From assembly GCA_013146195.2 (NCBI GenBank), contig CM028380.1:83981142-84045141 (forward strand): DNA of 64,000 nucleotides, read 5' to 3'. Made by a program: the position numbers and the translations under genes. Positions 35,941 through 48,769 of this stretch are shown here, one piece after another; position 1 is the stretch's first letter; the number at the start of each line of letters is the position of its first letter. The notes beneath the pieces were generated by a model, which saw only the letters and a list, made by a program, of their open reading frames with translations, made no database searches and had not been told where the DNA came from. This DNA is from Codonopsis lanceolata (lineage: Eukaryota > Streptophyta > Magnoliopsida > Asterales > Campanulaceae).

Positions 35941-36383
35941 AGTCCAGTTGGCAACTGACAAGGTTAGAAGGGGGTGAATAGCCTTTTTAAAACATTGAGG
36001 ATGGATTTGAAAAGCTTTAAAAGTTTGCGGCGGAAAAGGTAACTTGTCAGTCAGCTGATACTGTGTCAGCTGGTTGATGTTTTGAAGAAGCTGAAGCTAA
36101 TGATTATTGGTCAGCTGGCTGACACAATCGGTTAAGAAACGTTTCCTTTTAAAGATAGACCACTAAATACAAAGAAGGAACTGAAGAATAATTTATTAAA
36201 ACAATTTAAATAAAAAATTTATGTAAGTAACTAGCTGACACTTAAGTAGATCAAGACTTCTTAAGTGTTAGCTTAGTTTGTAAGAGCTGATGAAATAACT
36301 AACAACAAAATTGAAGTGGTTCATAGTAAAACTGTTACGCCCACTACCAAGTTGGTCAAACTTGAATTTTTGAAATGCACTAA

Positions 36384-39300
36384 TCTCTCTTACTATAAAA
36401 GTCAAGCTTGTTTCTTACAATTTAATAGATGGACAAAAATAACCTTTCACCAAATAAACCACCCACCATTTAATTAAGGACAAAACAAGTAAATTTACCC
36501 TGACAACAAATAATGTTTGGACAAAAATAGCCTCAAATATAATAAATCATCTACCATTATTTAAGGTCAAACAAGTAAATTTATCAAGGACTAATTAATT
36601 TCATTAATAATCAAATAATAATTTCATCCCTTGACTTGTACATGTTTTAAAGTTAGGTCCTACAGTTTTGAATTCTATTTATTTCGTCTTGTATTTTTAC
36701 TTTCTTATCGGTTTCCCCCTCCTACCATTATCGTTACAAATGTCGTCCAATATTTTCTAAAATAACAAAAATACCCTTACTCAGTCGAGAGACTAAAAAT
36801 TTATTTGAAACTAAAAAATAATATGATATTACATTCTTAAATAATATGGTTTTACTCAGTAAAGACATTATAGAAGTAAATGAAAAAATGTTACTATAAT
36901 AATAGATTTGTTAGTGAGTATCAAGATATTAAGCAAAAATATGTAGCGTCTTTAGCTATTATCCATGAATAAGCTAAGAGAAGTGGGTTAAGAAAATGTG
37001 TCATAATGTCAATAAGATGAAGAAAATGATGAACCAATTGATGAATTTGTGCGTTTTGTTACAAAAGAAAGCCAAAATCTACAGTTTACTTCTTTGAATT
37101 TTCAGACTACTACAAGAAACCTTAAAAACTATCATACTGCTTTTAACTTATAAATATTTTAAACAAACCACTGTTAATAACCACAAATAACTAGGTTTAA
37201 AATATTTTACTCCTTCCCATAACAGGGTTCCAAACTTCTAACCTCTTTTGATCTTAACTTGCTTGCTCCTCTTCATAGAACCCGGAGTAATTACGTGTGA
37301 GAATCTCTCTATTCCCCTCCCCTGGCTATCAACTTTCTTTTCTTCTACCACAACTCTCCTTTAATTGAAAGAAATTGTCACCAATCAACATCTTTTCAAT
37401 TAGCTCCATCTTAAATTAGATTCTGTCCTTACTTAGTAATTTGACACTGAAAGTGTATAGGAGGTAAGAAATGAGAGACGTTCAAGAAAGAAGTCCGACT
37501 AATCAGAAGCTAAAGAGATTCTATGTTTCTATTTTCATAAGGCGAGGTGAATGCGTTTCTTGGTGATGGTGATGGCGGTGCTTACGACCACATGGATGAT
37601 GGTGTTAGAGGTTGTGGTGATAGTAATTTTAGGGATGACAGTAGTGGATTAGATGAAATACATCGTTGTGAGATTTCCTAATCATCAAATTTTCAAATAA
37701 CCATATGGGTTTCAGATTCAATTTGAAAGTTTGAAAATTCAAAAAAATTGAATTTGAGTTTGTAAAAAGTGAAATTTAAGGTTGTGATGGTGGCTTGTCT
37801 ATCATTGATGAGTTTTCCAAATTGGTTACTTCGAAGGAAAGAGTAAGAAATTAGAAAAGGAAATAAAATTAAATCAAAAAATTAAATTTTGGACTAATGG
37901 TAAAATTTGAGGTGGTAGTGGTGGTGGTGGTGGTGAGTCTATAAATGATGGGGTTGACGAAAGAAAGTGAAGGCTTAAAAATAAATTTTAAATTTCAATT
38001 TTTGGAGTAATGCATTTTTTAATATTGGATTTAAATATCAGACAAAGTATAACTAATTTTAGATTATTTAAATAATTATTTTTTAATTAAAAAACAATTT
38101 AAATATTAAATGACAAACTAAATGATGAAATTATAACAAATCCCACTTTGAGCCACAAGCAAAATGACCAAAATAATCCTCATGTACACGATTTTTCATC
38201 ACTATTTTAAATGCCCATAGACGGAAGAGGACAAATAGAAAAAACATGTTGGAAAGTGAAACATCATATGTTGGGAATGACATTATTAGAGGTATATGAA
38301 AAATTGTAACTATAATAATACATTGGTTGGTGAGAATCGAGATATTAAGTAAATCTATAGCGTGCTTAGCAATTACGTATGAATAAGCTAAGAGAAACGT
38401 GTTAAGGAAAGGTGATATAATGTCAAGAAGATAAAGAAAAATAGAGAACTTAGTTGACAAATCTGTGTGTTTTGTTAGAGAAGAGATTAAGTTAGAATCA
38501 ATAGGAAAGTCGTTTGAAGAAAGTAGTTCCACTTAACAGAAGCTAAAGATATGTTATTTTTTCATTTTAGCAAGGTAAGGTGGACATGTTTATTGGTGGT
38601 GGTGATAGCTGTGGCGGCATTTGCAGGGATGCTGGTAGTAGTGCGGGCGATTTTAAACATGAAAGTGGTGATTTATGTGGAATACGACATTAAATAAATG
38701 AGTAAGAAATTAAACAACGATAAGTTGGAAAATGGAAAAAAAATGTAACGTCAGATATCATTATGGAACAAATCTTAGGTTGGGGTACATTATACGATTT
38801 GGTGGATATCTTGGGGGAAATTGTAATTTGGTCATATAATTATTTTTGAATTATTGAAACAATTATTTATTATTATTTTTATTTAAAAACATATTTTAAA
38901 TACTAAATTGTTAATTATATAATAAAGTTATAGCTAAATCTTATTTTCCACCCCCAGCAAAATGATCAAAATAATATTCATGTGACATGCACATATCATT
39001 TTCCGTACGTTACTATTTTTAACACCCATAGACGGGAGGGAGTAAAGTAAGACAAATAGAAAAATAAGGTATGAAAGTGGGACACTTCATAGGTTGAGGT
39101 CAAATGTGAGATTTAGTGTGTAATTTTGGGGGCTAATCATATGTTTGCCCCATCAAAATTAGTCCAAAATACACATTGTTCCCTAAGATATCCACCAAAT
39201 CCACTTTGGCTCTCAATGTAATTTTGTAGCATTTCCATATTCCATATCAAATTTGGTGATCGTGATGTAACGTGTGGTGATCGTAGTGATAAAAATGGTA

Positions 39301-40466
39301 GTGATTAATGTTTAAAATCGAGAATTTGCTCAATTCGAACCATAAACCATATCAATGGTGCCAAGGAGAAATTTGTTGGAGTTTAAGCTAGGGACGATGA
39401 AGACGGATTGAATCATGACGTGCCTCAACCTTGTCGTATACATCTGTGATGAATTCAAATATGAGTTTTGAAATTCATCGTGTATGCTTATGCATTGTGT
39501 TTGTGGCTTGGTCATTTAACATAAGCAACTCTGACAACTTTAATTTTTTGTGGGTTCTTATTCATGTCGGCCTTGACACCTGAATGTGATCATCTTCTTG
39601 TGTTTTATCTCTCTTTGATATGATTCCGCACTATTTTTATTTATTTTTCTATATAAAAATTTGAATAAAAGATTTATACAATCTTGAGTTTTATCTCACT
39701 TAAAATTTAAATAAGATGTCATTGTTGGAGAAGAAGCAGAGAAAACGTTGTCGGAAAATAAGAAAATGAAGTTTTTTTTGGGTAATAAAAGCATAGAAAA
39801 CATTGTTAAAAATGACCAAAATGTCCTTCACGTGAAATACCATGTGCCCCTTAACGTCATATTGATAACCTTAGTAGTGTCTAGGGGGCAAACTAGAAAA
39901 AACTTATACAATGACATATGAAAATGACACAAAAGTTAGGTTGGGTGGTAAAGTGAGACTTTATAGATACTCTCGGTGAATTTTGTATTTTAGAGTGTAA
40001 GTATATATACTTTGGGATTGTCAGTTTAATTTCTATAAAACAGTTTATTATTTTCTAAAGAGAGTCATAAATTTCATAAACGACATAAACTAAGTCTCCA
40101 ACAACAATGTGCTTATCTAAGAAAGTAAGCTTGAATTGTTTTCAATTCCAACACCGATAAAAGTGAATGAATTCATGTTTGATATTAAAAAAAGATTTAA
40201 AAATAACTAATAAAAAAGACAAATGTGTAGGATAAGTTGCAATATAATGACTAAAAGCTTATATTATAAATTACCGAAAGACAAAGTATCAAAAAACCTA
40301 AACACACAACAACACAATTTATAAGTCTCAAAACTCTAAAGATTAAAACACAAAAAGAATCCAATAATTAAAAGTAAACAAAAAAGTTAAGAAACTGACA
40401 AATCACTTTAAAAAACCATTAACACCAAGTGCGTTAATCACGTGCAACGCACGTGAACCTTACTAG
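36384..40466 (+). mobile_element. Helitron, 4083 bp, non-autonomous, exact ends
   Basis: Starts TCTCTCTTACTATAAAAG after an A. Ends with a perfect 7-bp-stem hairpin, CACGTGCAACGCACGTG (40439-40455), then AACCTTACTAG and T. These are the TC..CTRR termini, A^T insertion and subterminal hairpin of Helitrons. The first interval shows the site uninterrupted (CACTAATTTTCTT at about 17688). There is no RepHel protein. The interior holds two diverged copies of a 1.0-1.4-kb unit (about 36890-37640 and 38280-38660), including GGTGATGG-type runs. The minus-strand frame 38131-38532 shows no domain. Confidence 0.88.
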
Positions 40467-43414
40467 TTTTATTAAAAATCTAAGTGATCTCTAAAGGATC
40501 AGTGTACAACAAAAGACCGGTGTTTATGAAGTATGATTGAATAACAATCAAACTCGTAAAACAAACTAACTGATTTCTAAAGAATATGAAGTAAATCACT
40601 CAGTGTTTGTCCAAGCTATAACTAGAAAGAAATTGACAGAGAAGAATATCTAGCTAAGTTTTCAAGAAGACTAAGGCATAGAGAGAATTTCTTTGAAAAT
40701 AGAATGCTTCAGACTTCTATATGTCTTGAAATGATTCCTAAGGGTATTTATAGATGATCTTGAAGTGAAGCCCATTAGGAACACACTTGAATTTGAAATG
40801 TGTTAAGCAAAACATATGTATCTTCTCACAAGGTCACAGGGATCATGTTAGAGAGATGACATACAGAATATCTATCAAAGCACAAAATAGGAAAGTGTCA
40901 GTACTAGAGAATGTTCAAGTAAATGAGGTAAAGAAGTTGACACTTTAAAACTGTGGTCAGCTGCTTCAATGTGACTGACAAATGTTTTTTGCTAAAAGCT
41001 GACCAATAATAACATAACAATTTATAAGTTCTTGGCTGACAAAAAGTAGAATGATTTTAAGCAAATTTAATTTAAGGCAAGATTCAACATAAGCTGATTA
41101 AATTCAATTACAAAGAAGAACTCAACGTGCAGATTGAAACTCATACAAAGAAGAATTCAAATTACAGAAAGTCGTTGACAAATTGATTAGTCAAGAACAT
41201 TTATCAAGACAAATACTCCTACCAAGATTTAAAAAAATCGAAAACCTCATGCATCAGAAAAAAAGAACGTGACATGCCTAAACTTCATAATTAGTAGCTA
41301 AGCATTTCACAACGAAGCATGAAAAAGAGCTTACGAAATGTACCACTGCTCCAAAATGAGTGTTGTCAATTACAAAGAAGAATTTATAAATTACAAATTC
41401 CGACGAAGAGGGATTACAAGGGAGATGGTGGCTTACAGCGAAAACAGTTAAATAATGGGACAGAAAAATGGAAGAAGATCAACTCAAGGAAGTTGTTGCG
41501 CCAAAAAAAGAATTCAATCACATATTTAAACTTAAATTAATCAACCTAAAGAAAGCTTAAAGAAAGGAAACTTAGGACATTGAAAAATGACTCAAACAAG
41601 CTAATTCAATTACAAAGAATATACTCACAGATTTTGGCAGAAAGGGCTTATGGGGCGGCGGTGACGGAGAAATGGAAGAAGAAGAAGAACAACAACAACA
41701 TCATTATGACAGAAAAATGGAAGAAGATCAACTCAAGCAAGCCGATTAAATTCAATTACAAAGAAGAACACAACGTACAGATTGAAATACATACAAAGAA
41801 GAATTCAAAGTATAGAAAGACGTTGACAAATTGATTAGTCAAGAACATTAATTATCTAGACAAATACCCCTAATAAGATTTTAAGAAATCGAAAACTTCC
41901 GGCAGCAGAAAATAAAATTCATGTCCTATCATGCAATCATGTATTCCAAATATCTTTACTATCTATATTGATTAGTCATGAACATTTATCTCGACAAATA
42001 CTCCTAATAAGGTTAAAAACCTTCAAAAACTTATCATAATTAAAAGCATAGGTGGAGAGGAAACCTTAAAGATTAGCGAGGTTAATGAAGGGGAGAAACA
42101 CACTAGATACAATTTTTTCCTCTCCATGGAAACCAAAAGCATATGTGTGAAACAATGTCCCTGTGCCCCTAAGAAACCCTTCTGTCATTGTGCCCCCATA
42201 GTAATTAGTAAATAGATTAAAAAAAAGTCTCAGCAAAAAAAATGATAGGGCCTATGATACGTTTTGCTTTCCGGGTTGCCAATTTGGTAGCTTTAGCTCC
42301 TTCTTTCTGGATAACTCTCTAAATATTCATACCACCACTCTTCTGGTGCGCTAACACAACACTCGTTCGGAAGAAATAGATGAGAGAGAAAGGGTAGATT
42401 GAGAGAGCAAAATCAAAAAATAAATTAAACTGTACCTAAAGAAAAATCGAAAAATAAATTAAACTGTCCCTCAATCTTGAAGAGGTCACATGTTGAGAAA
42501 ATCGAAAGAAATGAAACAGAGATAAATGGTAGATTGAGGGACGCAAAATAAATTAAACTATACCTAAAGCAAAATCGAAAAATAAATTAAATTGTACCTC
42601 AATCTTGAAAAAGTCGCATGCTGAGAACAACGGAAGACGGAGGTAGCCTGAAGGTGGTGGTAAGGGTCAGAGAGAGAGAGAAGTAGGAAGGGCTTAACAG
42701 AGGAAGGAAGAAGGCACGCAATGAACAATTTTTTGGATTTAATGGGTCATCAAAGTCTTCAGAGGGTGAGAAGAAAGGTTAGGGTTTACGTGAGGGGAAG
42801 GGAAGGGAGGGAATGAATGGAGGAGAGAGCCGATAGGTGGGTGTTGAGGAAGGAAATGAAGGAGTTGGAGGCGAGGAGTTAGAGTACCGGGTATAAACCG
42901 CCTTCACACATGTGAAATCTAGAAGAAATTAGGACCGTATGATCTTTGTAAAAGAATCATTCTCAGCCCCTGAATAACTTATGTCAATTGCGAGCGTGCG
43001 AGAGCGATTTGCATTGTATTATAGATATTGTATATTAGATATTTAAAATACAATGTCAATAATAATTATGATTTTAAAAAATTAAGTATAAAACAATATT
43101 CTGAAGAGTAATTGTAGTAATCTTTTTAATATAAGACTCATTGTTCTTAGTCGGTCTTCTAAAAAACGAAAACTTTAATATTTTAAAGCAAAACTTTAAA
43201 AGATAAATAACATCAACCAAAGATGTTTATGATTAATAAAAAATTAAAAAAAAACTCTCTTCATCTCTAAGTTATTGTTTTTTTTATCCTAAAAAAATAG
43301 TTTTTTTGTAATGTTTTCTTTTAAGAGACATTTTACATTTTTATCCTTTTTTTTTATTACTTTCATAATTGTTTCAAATACACACGAGTTAAAAAAATAC
43401 ATATTAAATAAATA
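40467..43414. repeat. Segmental-duplication block (paralogue of 17700-20672)
   Basis: Colinear with the region upstream of gene B, including one leader-like module set (41090-41860), the CCTCAATCTTGAAGA phrases and a shorter G-run tract (42794-42811). Frames 41319-41540 and 41580-41834 fall in the modules and have no domain. Confidence 0.85.
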
Positions 43415-44116
43415 TTACACTACAAAAAAACAGGGCAACTGAAACAGATTTTTCGGTTGCAATTCAGAAAAATCGGTTTCAAATTGATGTTTGCAACGGA
43501 AAATGTCCGTAACAAAGTCCATAGCAATAAGCCTCGTCGCAAAATTGTGCAACCACTTTCTTGTGGTTGCAAAAACCTTGCAACGGAAAAAAGTAGTTGT
43601 AGTTTCGGTTGCGATGTGTTTCCTAGGACATTTTTTATATCCGTTGCAAACAACAAGCTGATTTATTTGTTTAGGCAACCTAATTTGCAACCGGTTTTTT
43701 GTTTCAAATTTGTTACACATAGAACTAAACGAATTTTTCGGTTTCAAGTAGGCAACCTAATTTGCAACGGTTTTTCTGTTTCAAATTTGTTACACATAGA
43801 ACTAAACTAGCAAAATTTTCGGTTTCAAGAACTAAATGAATTTTTCAAGTATGCAACCTAATGTTTCGGTTGCAAAAGTCCGTTGTTGGTTTGTAACTAA
43901 TATCATGTATATAAATATTTATCAATTGTACCTGATTGGACATTTCATTTAAAATATCTTAAATCAAACAATTAAAGTCAACAAAGCTTCAAACATTACG
44001 TTCAAAATGAATTGGCAAACTATCATACTAAAATGTCGCACTGTTAAACTACATAGAATTGTCAAGTTGTCATACTTTAAACTAAATAGGAGCTCGTGGA
44101 CGATGCTCGGAGCCTC

Positions 44117-45414
44117 TTAAGTCCTCGAATTGCGCATCTCTTGGAATTGCAACTGGAAATCATTTTTCATTTGTTCAAATTTAGCCTCATATGTGGAATG
44201 TATTTGTGCCGTGACTTCATCCCTCATTTTTTCAACTCTTTCGGTCAACTTATCTTCAAACTCTTGGGTCTGTGTGAAATCTCCATTTGAACGCGTAGAT
44301 GAGGAAATCGTGCTGCTACTCAAGATTTCTGATGCAGGAACCGATGAACCAAAGCCGTACAAACGATTCTTTACAACACCACCTGATACATCCACCCAAG
44401 CTGTGGAATCAAAACCATCACCTTTCTTTCGAGCAGTATAATCCTCCTAAAATGTAAAAAAAAAAAAAAGAATATTATAACTTTTCTATTTGCATTTTAT
44501 AAATAATAAAAAGAGCATTGAGATCAAAGATACATCTTTCAATAGCGATCGAGTATAATTAAATGTTTAGAGTGAACTAATAAAAGTAATAAAACATTTA
44601 GATTAAACTCACAAAGATTTTTTTGGACTTAGCATCCACAAACTCGCCACTTCCTTGCTTTCTCTTGTGGGTTCTAAGGAAAACGTCATCTTCTGTGATC
44701 ACTTTGTCACGATTCTTCTTTATCTGTAATGACAGAGAATAATAATTCCCTCTTATGTTCTATCACAATAAACAGAGTAACCTCAAAACATATTAAGTGT
44801 AGCAACCAAGATTGTACTAAAATGCAGAGTATATCCACAAAGACTATATAGACAATAGATAAACTCTTACCATCGCAAGCTCATGTGAGGCAAAACTCTT
44901 TGACCCCCCCCCTGAATGTTTAGTTAATCCTAAGCCATTGCGGTTTGACTTACGATTTTTTCTTGCTTGTTCACACTTTTTCCTCGCCTTGTCATTTGCA
45001 TAAAATAGCAAATGTCGGTTCCATTCATGTTGCGTGCACCAAGATGGGTGCCCACTACGCGTGAATTGTTGTCGTCCCCTATGGCACATCCGTTTGTACT
45101 GTTCAGAAGCCATCGTATTCCAAATTTTCCGAACTTGTCTTTCCGGATAAGTTTCAATGCACTTGTAATGTTTCTGCAATTAGGAAGTTAAAAAATATAT
45201 GTTATAGTAAGCATATATAAATTAACTAATTAATTGGATTGAATATGGAAATATTACATTCCATTCCTTGAAATAGTAATCTTTCATCTCCTCGGGTACT
45301 TTCTTCCATGTGGGACCATCCTCACCGACAACAAATTTTCCTTGAATTGCATTTGTTATTCCTCTAGCAACACAAGGAAACTTGATACCATCGTCCTGCT
45401 CTGGAACTACCAAG
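44117..45414 (-). CDS. CACTA TNP1-like protein (Transposase_24, Ptta/En/Spm), 3' four exons intact
   Basis: Four exons on the minus strand join in frame: 45414-45258, 45173-44871, 44723-44613 and 44446-44117 (stop at 44119-44117), with GT..AG at each junction. Together they give about 299 residues. The first two exons show the Transposase_24 signature: TWKKVPEEMKDYYFKEW, then RQVRKIWNTMASEQYKRM, KARKKCEQARKNRKSNRNGL and HSGGGSKSFASHE. The last exon ends in a predicted coiled coil (EDKLTERVEKMRDEV to QEMRNSRT). TNP1-like proteins bind CACTA subterminal repeats and assist the TNP2 transposase. The upstream exon or exons were not identified: exon 45414-45258 begins one base into a codon after a CAG acceptor. 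The 5' part may have been displaced by the Helitron-like terminus at 45739. Confidence 0.82.
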
Positions 45415-45738
45415 CTGAAAGAAAATTAGACCAGCTCAGACATCTAAAAGAAAAACATATTCCAGTCACTGTTAGCAATTATACCACAACAATCATTTCG
45501 CAAAGAGCCCAAGTGTTAACTCATATACAAGGCCTATTTTGTTTCTTAACTTGTTAACTTGTCAAAATGGGACTCTTCAAATGGACAATTATTTCTTCTT
45601 AGCTGTTCTTTTTGCTTACAAGGTGATTCTCTGATTAGTGAGCTTTGCTTTTAGCATTATTTTCAAACTTGAAATTGATTAAATTTGGTTCACCTCGCTT
45701 CAACATACAATGGTCACAAGAGTAGATGTTTTAGTCAA

Positions 45739-45768
45739 CTAGATTTTGTGCCCGTGCCTATGGCACGG
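45739..45768 (-). mobile_element. Helitron-like 3' terminus (minus strand) inside the CACTA element
   Basis: On the minus strand the hairpin CCGTGCCATAGGCACGG is perfect and is followed by GCACAAAATCTAG and T. It lies about 320 bp upstream of the first recognised TNP1 exon and 1.6 kb downstream of the captured synthetase exons, all on the minus strand. The 5' end of this Helitron was not found. Confidence 0.55.
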
Positions 45769-46314
45769 CGCCAATATGGGACGATATCAGTATGGGACGA
45801 TAAAATTTGATTGCATAGACATAAAAAGTTTTAGTCTTTGTGTTCACTGTTATTCTAAGTTCTAACAATCTTTCTCATACTCTAATAAGTATACGAATCA
45901 TAAAACCATACATTCTACCTTTGAGAGGGATGACAAAACCATGTGATACTAAAAGTACATATGTCCCTTGATAGACTATGGATATAATGTCTATAGATAT
46001 ATTCATATCTGGGTTCAACAATCAGTCACCCGACCCAGCCAAAAGAGTTTTCTCTTTAATAGTCATTAGTAAGTAACCGAGAAGTCGTTACTAATTAACA
46101 TGATCAAATCGAATCAATCTTTGCGGGAATAACAATGCTCAATAAAAAAGGGGTATGCAGATATCAGATATGGTCATCATAACCTTGGCCACTATAAATG
46201 TACCTAATTAAAGGCCGTTTAAGAAGGGCCTTCTGATGCACAAAAATTATTTCAGTAAGAAACTAAAGGACAGACATAATAAGTAAATGAAAGATGTCTA
46301 ACATTCCTTTTAAA

Positions 46315-46385
46315 TCTGGGTTTGGTTGAGATGGGGATTGGAACCAAGGACCTCAAGGTCTTTGCCCGAGTGCCCTTGTCAACAT
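46315..46385 (-). mobile_element. tRNA-derived SINE head (minus strand)
   Basis: On the minus strand, TTGACAAGGGCACTCGGGCA (box A-like) is followed by GGTTCCAATCCCC (box B) about 30 bases later. This resembles known plant SINE heads. No target duplication was identified. Confidence 0.4.
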
Positions 46386-47357
46386 CATGCTTGAATTAAA
46401 ATCATGAATTTTTGTTGCTTGAATAAGTAATTCGGTGATAAATGGAATCAGCAACAGCAGTCACAATTGCAGCAAGAAATATTCACCAGTAGCTTGACAT
46501 AAACAGCTTGACGGCATAAATAATGTCCACAATATCAGTTATCACAATTTGGTGTACAATATATGACGGTTGATCTTGCATCAAAGTTACTGAGAGCGTA
46601 AAATGACGATTGTTTGCAGTTGATGAAACCTTTTGTTTAATAGACAGTTTATCTTGCATCAAAGCTGCTTAGAGTTAGAAACTTAAGCAATCTCATTTGA
46701 CGAAGAATTCAGAATTTCCTTACCCTTTGTCCATTAACAATTGGAGGAATGCAAGACAAGAACTGATGATCTCCGACGAGATTGAAACAAATGCATAGCA
46801 ATATAAGCTCCTAAATCAGTATCATTGAGTAGGATGATACATTTAAAGCAATAAATCAATAAAAAAAGTAGGAAGCCTAACAAGGGATGTAAAGTTAAAG
46901 GAAGACAATGAGAACATGAGGGAAACCCTATAAATATGATGTTGATTGCCACTTCGCAATTAGGTATGGTAACAGGGAAATTTTTTGTAAATTCGTACGT
47001 AGACCTCATTATCAATTTGTAGAGTATGGGTACTTCTGAAAATTTTGTATTTTTCTTAAACAAATATATTTCTTTGGAGAGACGGGTGTAGGCGAGTATT
47101 GTTCTTTGCCTCATACCCTCTCCGTCTTTAATTACCTTTAAAAGCGCGGTGTATAGGTAAATATGTCTCAGACTAGAATAGCCACAAGATAAGGTTTCTT
47201 GATAAGCCATCTAGCTACAAGTACCATCCAACATAATAAAGAGCTCTAGATTAAGACCAGAATATGCGAGATTTTTGATACAATTATAACAAAAAAGCGC
47301 AGACATGACTACTTTAAATCATGAAAACAATAAGCTTCACAGAGAAGAAAATCTCAC

Positions 47358-48769
47358 CCTTTGTTCGATAACGCTGCTCCAAAATGACACTATTTTTCTC
47401 TTCAAATATCTCGTTAACAATGCGTTCTATATCTTCAACAGAGACCTCAACTCCTGTTGGCACACGAGGAGTTCAATTCTAGCATTTCATAAGAACAAAA
47501 TTCTGAAACATAATAAATTTTGCAGTGAGAGTAACAGAAGTTTTGACCATTCAAAAAAAAAGACCATATTACAGAGAATTAGAGTAACGTAAGGCGGACA
47601 TACTCTAGTCAAGAGTACAAGCAGATTTACATAAAAACCTACGTAGGCCAGCAAAATTCTCCACTAAACAGTTTACTCCATTTTCTGTCTTTCTTGTTAT
47701 ACAGTAGTAAACTTGGAAACAGATAGATGTAGGTTGCATCTCAATCAGTTTCCATCAGAAATATGATTACAAGGTTAAGTATTGTACCACACGCTAATCA
47801 CAAACAAGCACACTTCTCCGCCAGAGTCAACTAAAAAAGATATCAAGACTATAGGATGGTCAAATAAAATATAATATCACTCTATCACACGAATGTGCAA
47901 GAACATGTTAGAGAAGCGGAGGCTGAGATAGACAAAGCTGTTGTGAAAACAACATATATATAGACGCAGAAAATAGCAAGGGCACGAACAAGCGCAAAGT
48001 TGCAAAGGCGAGATGGATTGCATCCGTTTATCAACTCTGTTAGAGTAATTAACTAACACATGCAGAAAGAAAGAAAAAAAGTAAAGGATGAACAATTTTT
48101 TATCATACCAACCCCACAAGCCTCTTCAAATTTCTTGACGATAAGATCCTCCGATCTGTAGTTATAAGAAATTTGAAAGCTATCGGGCACAGGTCTTAAT
48201 CTGTAAGACAAAATAATTTCCAGTTATCTAATTAGCATTCCGCAACAAAATTGGAAACTATGTGTGAAGCACATAATCTAGCTTGTTCAATATAAAAAAA
48301 AGTATATACGCATACAGGTCATGTCAACAAAAATCAACAATCCAGAGGAATTAAGTTCTGAACCTTTGATGAGACAACATATTCAAGAAATTTGGACGAT
48401 GAACTAGGGCATTTGCAGGGAACGTCGAAGCAACCTGTCACAACAAGGGAATCAAATCAACATATACAAACTTTCACAAAATTATGTCAAAAAGGCAACA
48501 TTTCTAAAGACAAGCTAGCATCTTTCTATTTAGGGGATGTGTTCTTATTCAATAGAAAGTGGGTGCCAGCACAAAATTCTTTTCTTGGCTGGAAAAACAT
48601 AACACAAGTACGGCATTATCTTTTTTTGATAAGTACGGCATTATCATGAAACTAAGCCTAAAAATCTTTCTTTGAAATAAATGTAGGTAAGAGTCTTAAA
48701 TTAATATAATCACATTACCGTGTAAAGAATATTTCCAACAGTGCGGTCACACCCATTAGTAACACTAGC
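47358..48769 (-). pseudogene. Captured glutaminyl-tRNA synthetase fragment (N-terminal domain), four exons
   Basis: Four minus-strand exons with intact GT..AG borders: 48769-48719 (ASVTNGCDRTVGNILYT), 48434-48364 (VASTFPANALVHRP then a frame change), 48200-48109 (ending IVKKFEEACGV) and 47453-47358 (GVEVSVEDIERIVNEIFEEK..). These phrases in this order match the N-terminal non-specific RNA-binding region of plant glutaminyl-tRNA synthetase (tRNA_synt_1c_R1). The catalytic domain and the true start are absent. Exon 48434-48364 is one base short of 24 codons, so the frame is broken. Introns are retained, so this was acquired as DNA rather than through a processed transcript. It is a transposon-borne gene fragment. 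Confidence 0.82.

Larger units (their letters stand above)
45415..47357. other. CACTA interior: Helitron-like terminus, SINE-like head, otherwise unassigned
   Basis: Contains the Helitron-type end at 45739 and a tRNA-like head at 46315-46385. The minus-strand frame 46734-47210 overlaps a possible exon (46812-46740, ending at GTAAGG), but its translation matches nothing I recognise. Confidence 0.4.

Noticed and set aside
38131..38532. 133-codon minus-strand frame in the Helitron
   Set aside because: Hydrophobic, AT-driven composition, no motif, and the diverged internal duplicate does not keep it open.
43415..43810. Overlapping frames of up to 117 codons on both strands at the CACTA left end
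   Set aside because: They arise from subterminal GGTTGCAA/TTGCAACC repeats and start in or near the terminal inverted repeat.
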